Under the pieces are notes generated by a model. That model saw only the letters and a list, made by a program, of their open reading frames with translations, ran no database searches and was not told the origin of the DNA. Shown piece by piece: positions 63,550 through 64,000 of a stretch of DNA of 64,000 nucleotides (position 1 is its first letter; the number at the start of each line of letters is the position of its first letter). A program made the translations under genes and the position numbers. Source of the DNA: Coraliomargarita algicola (lineage in GTDB: Bacteria; Verrucomicrobiota; Verrucomicrobiia; Opitutales; Coraliomargaritaceae). The DNA lies in NCBI RefSeq assembly GCF_033878955.1, contig NZ_CP138858.1, positions 2,879,001 to 2,943,000 of the forward strand, in the 5' to 3' direction.

Positions 63550-64000
63550 TTAGTGCTCCAGCTCGTAAGTCAGTGTCTTGCCTGCGTGCTTAATGGTGAC
63601 GTGGTTCTCGCCGTCTGCGCGCTCGGTGGCTTCGGTGCGGCCGATGATTTGGGCGGGGATGCCGAAGGATTCGCTTTGCGCGATGATGGCTTCGGCGGCG
63701 TCGGGCTCGCAGAAGATTTCCATCCGGTGGCCCATGTTGTAGACGCGGAACATTTCCTCGTCGCTGGTGCCGCTGGCCTTTTGGATGGCCTTGAAGATTG
63801 GAGGAATGGGCAGGAAGTTGTCCTTGATGTGGTGCACCCCGGTGCCGAAACGTATGCACTTGGTCTGGCCGCCGCCGGAGCAGTGCACCATGCCGTAGAT
63901 GCTGTCGCGGTTTTCGGTGAGCAGCTTTTTAATGACGGGCGCGTAGGTGCGGGTGGGGCTGAGCAGGGCGTCGCCTACGGTCATGTCGGACTCGGGCAGC
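63550..64000 (-). CDS. purM: Phosphoribosylformylglycinamidine cyclo-ligase (partial)
   Basis: The C-terminal about 150 residues of AIR synthetase (purine synthesis, step five) enter from the right edge. GDALLSPTRTYAPVIKKLL, HCSGGGQTK (the HITGGG motif), and MFRVYNMGHRMEIF are conserved. The frame continues without a stop to 64000 (LPESDMTVG), so the N terminus lies outside the window. Confidence 0.9.
   Translation of the reverse strand, partial: LPESDMTVGDALLSPTRTYAPVIKKLLTENRDSIYGMVHCSGGGQTKCIRFGTGVHHIKDNFLPIPPIFKAIQKASGTSDEEMFRVYNMGHRMEIFCEPDAAEAIIAQSESFGIPAQIIGRTEATERADGENHVTIKHAGKTLTYELEH

Overview
The window looks like a chromosomal segment of a Verrucomicrobiota bacterium, probably Opitutae (Puniceicoccales/Coraliomargarita-like). 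This is inference from content: a plant/cyanobacterial-type IspH, an OmcB-like DUF11 lipoprotein, a SET-domain protein, outer-membrane lipoproteins and an OprB-type porin (so a Gram-negative envelope), and generally weak Shine-Dalgarno sites. No rRNA, tRNA or CRISPR array was recognised.

Layout. 1-131: end of a MiaB/RimO-type gene. 239-1219: a REP-associated (Y1) transposase. 1.2-10 kb: housekeeping genes (HspQ-like protein, ispH, OsmC, a RelE-fold protein, pssA, dnaN, gnd) and two unknown membrane proteins. 10.2-25.2 kb: SulP transporter, NikR-like regulator and a large nitrogen-scavenging cluster. 25.2-28.1 kb: decayed and intact toxin-antitoxin genes and a frameshifted IS4 element. 28.2-34.9 kb: dienelactone-hydrolase-like protein, DUF11 lipoprotein, a primase-helicase-nuclease fusion and a nonsense-mutated second Y1 transposase. 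35-52 kb: comF, accD, folC, a four-gene FtsK/repeat-protein cluster, an LplT-PlsC-AAS fusion, two cation/proton antiporters, coaX, birA. 51.4-59.1 kb: LacI regulator and a fructose PTS operon ending in a porin. 59.1-64 kb: nadC, lipoprotein, Doc toxin-antitoxin pair, intact IS4 element, SET protein, purM (cut by the window edge).

The main system is the 11.9-25.2 kb cluster: ABC importer, creatininase-family hydrolase, type III glutamine synthetase, two DUF1989 proteins, a biotin-dependent 'urea carboxylase' and allophanate hydrolase. From published work on such clusters the likely substrate is guanidine: carboxylation, deimination of carboxyguanidine by the DUF1989 pair, hydrolysis of allophanate to ammonia and CO2, and capture of ammonia by glutamine synthetase. 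Two sigma-54-type promoters (12416-12432 and 16713-16728) and a GTAATA-N16-TATTAC palindrome beside a NikR homologue that has lost most nickel ligands suggest nitrogen-limitation control plus a repurposed NikR-fold regulator.

The fructose system is a PEP-to-sugar relay: FPr (EIIA-HPr-EI, interrupted by a frameshift in a run of seven G), FruK, FruA and an OprB-like porin, with a LacI-type operator over the promoter. The genome is also repeat-rich: at least seven intergenic palindromes of one family, three copies of a second repeat family (one split by an IS4 element with a 10-bp target duplication), two inverted IS4 copies and two inverted Y1 transposase copies.
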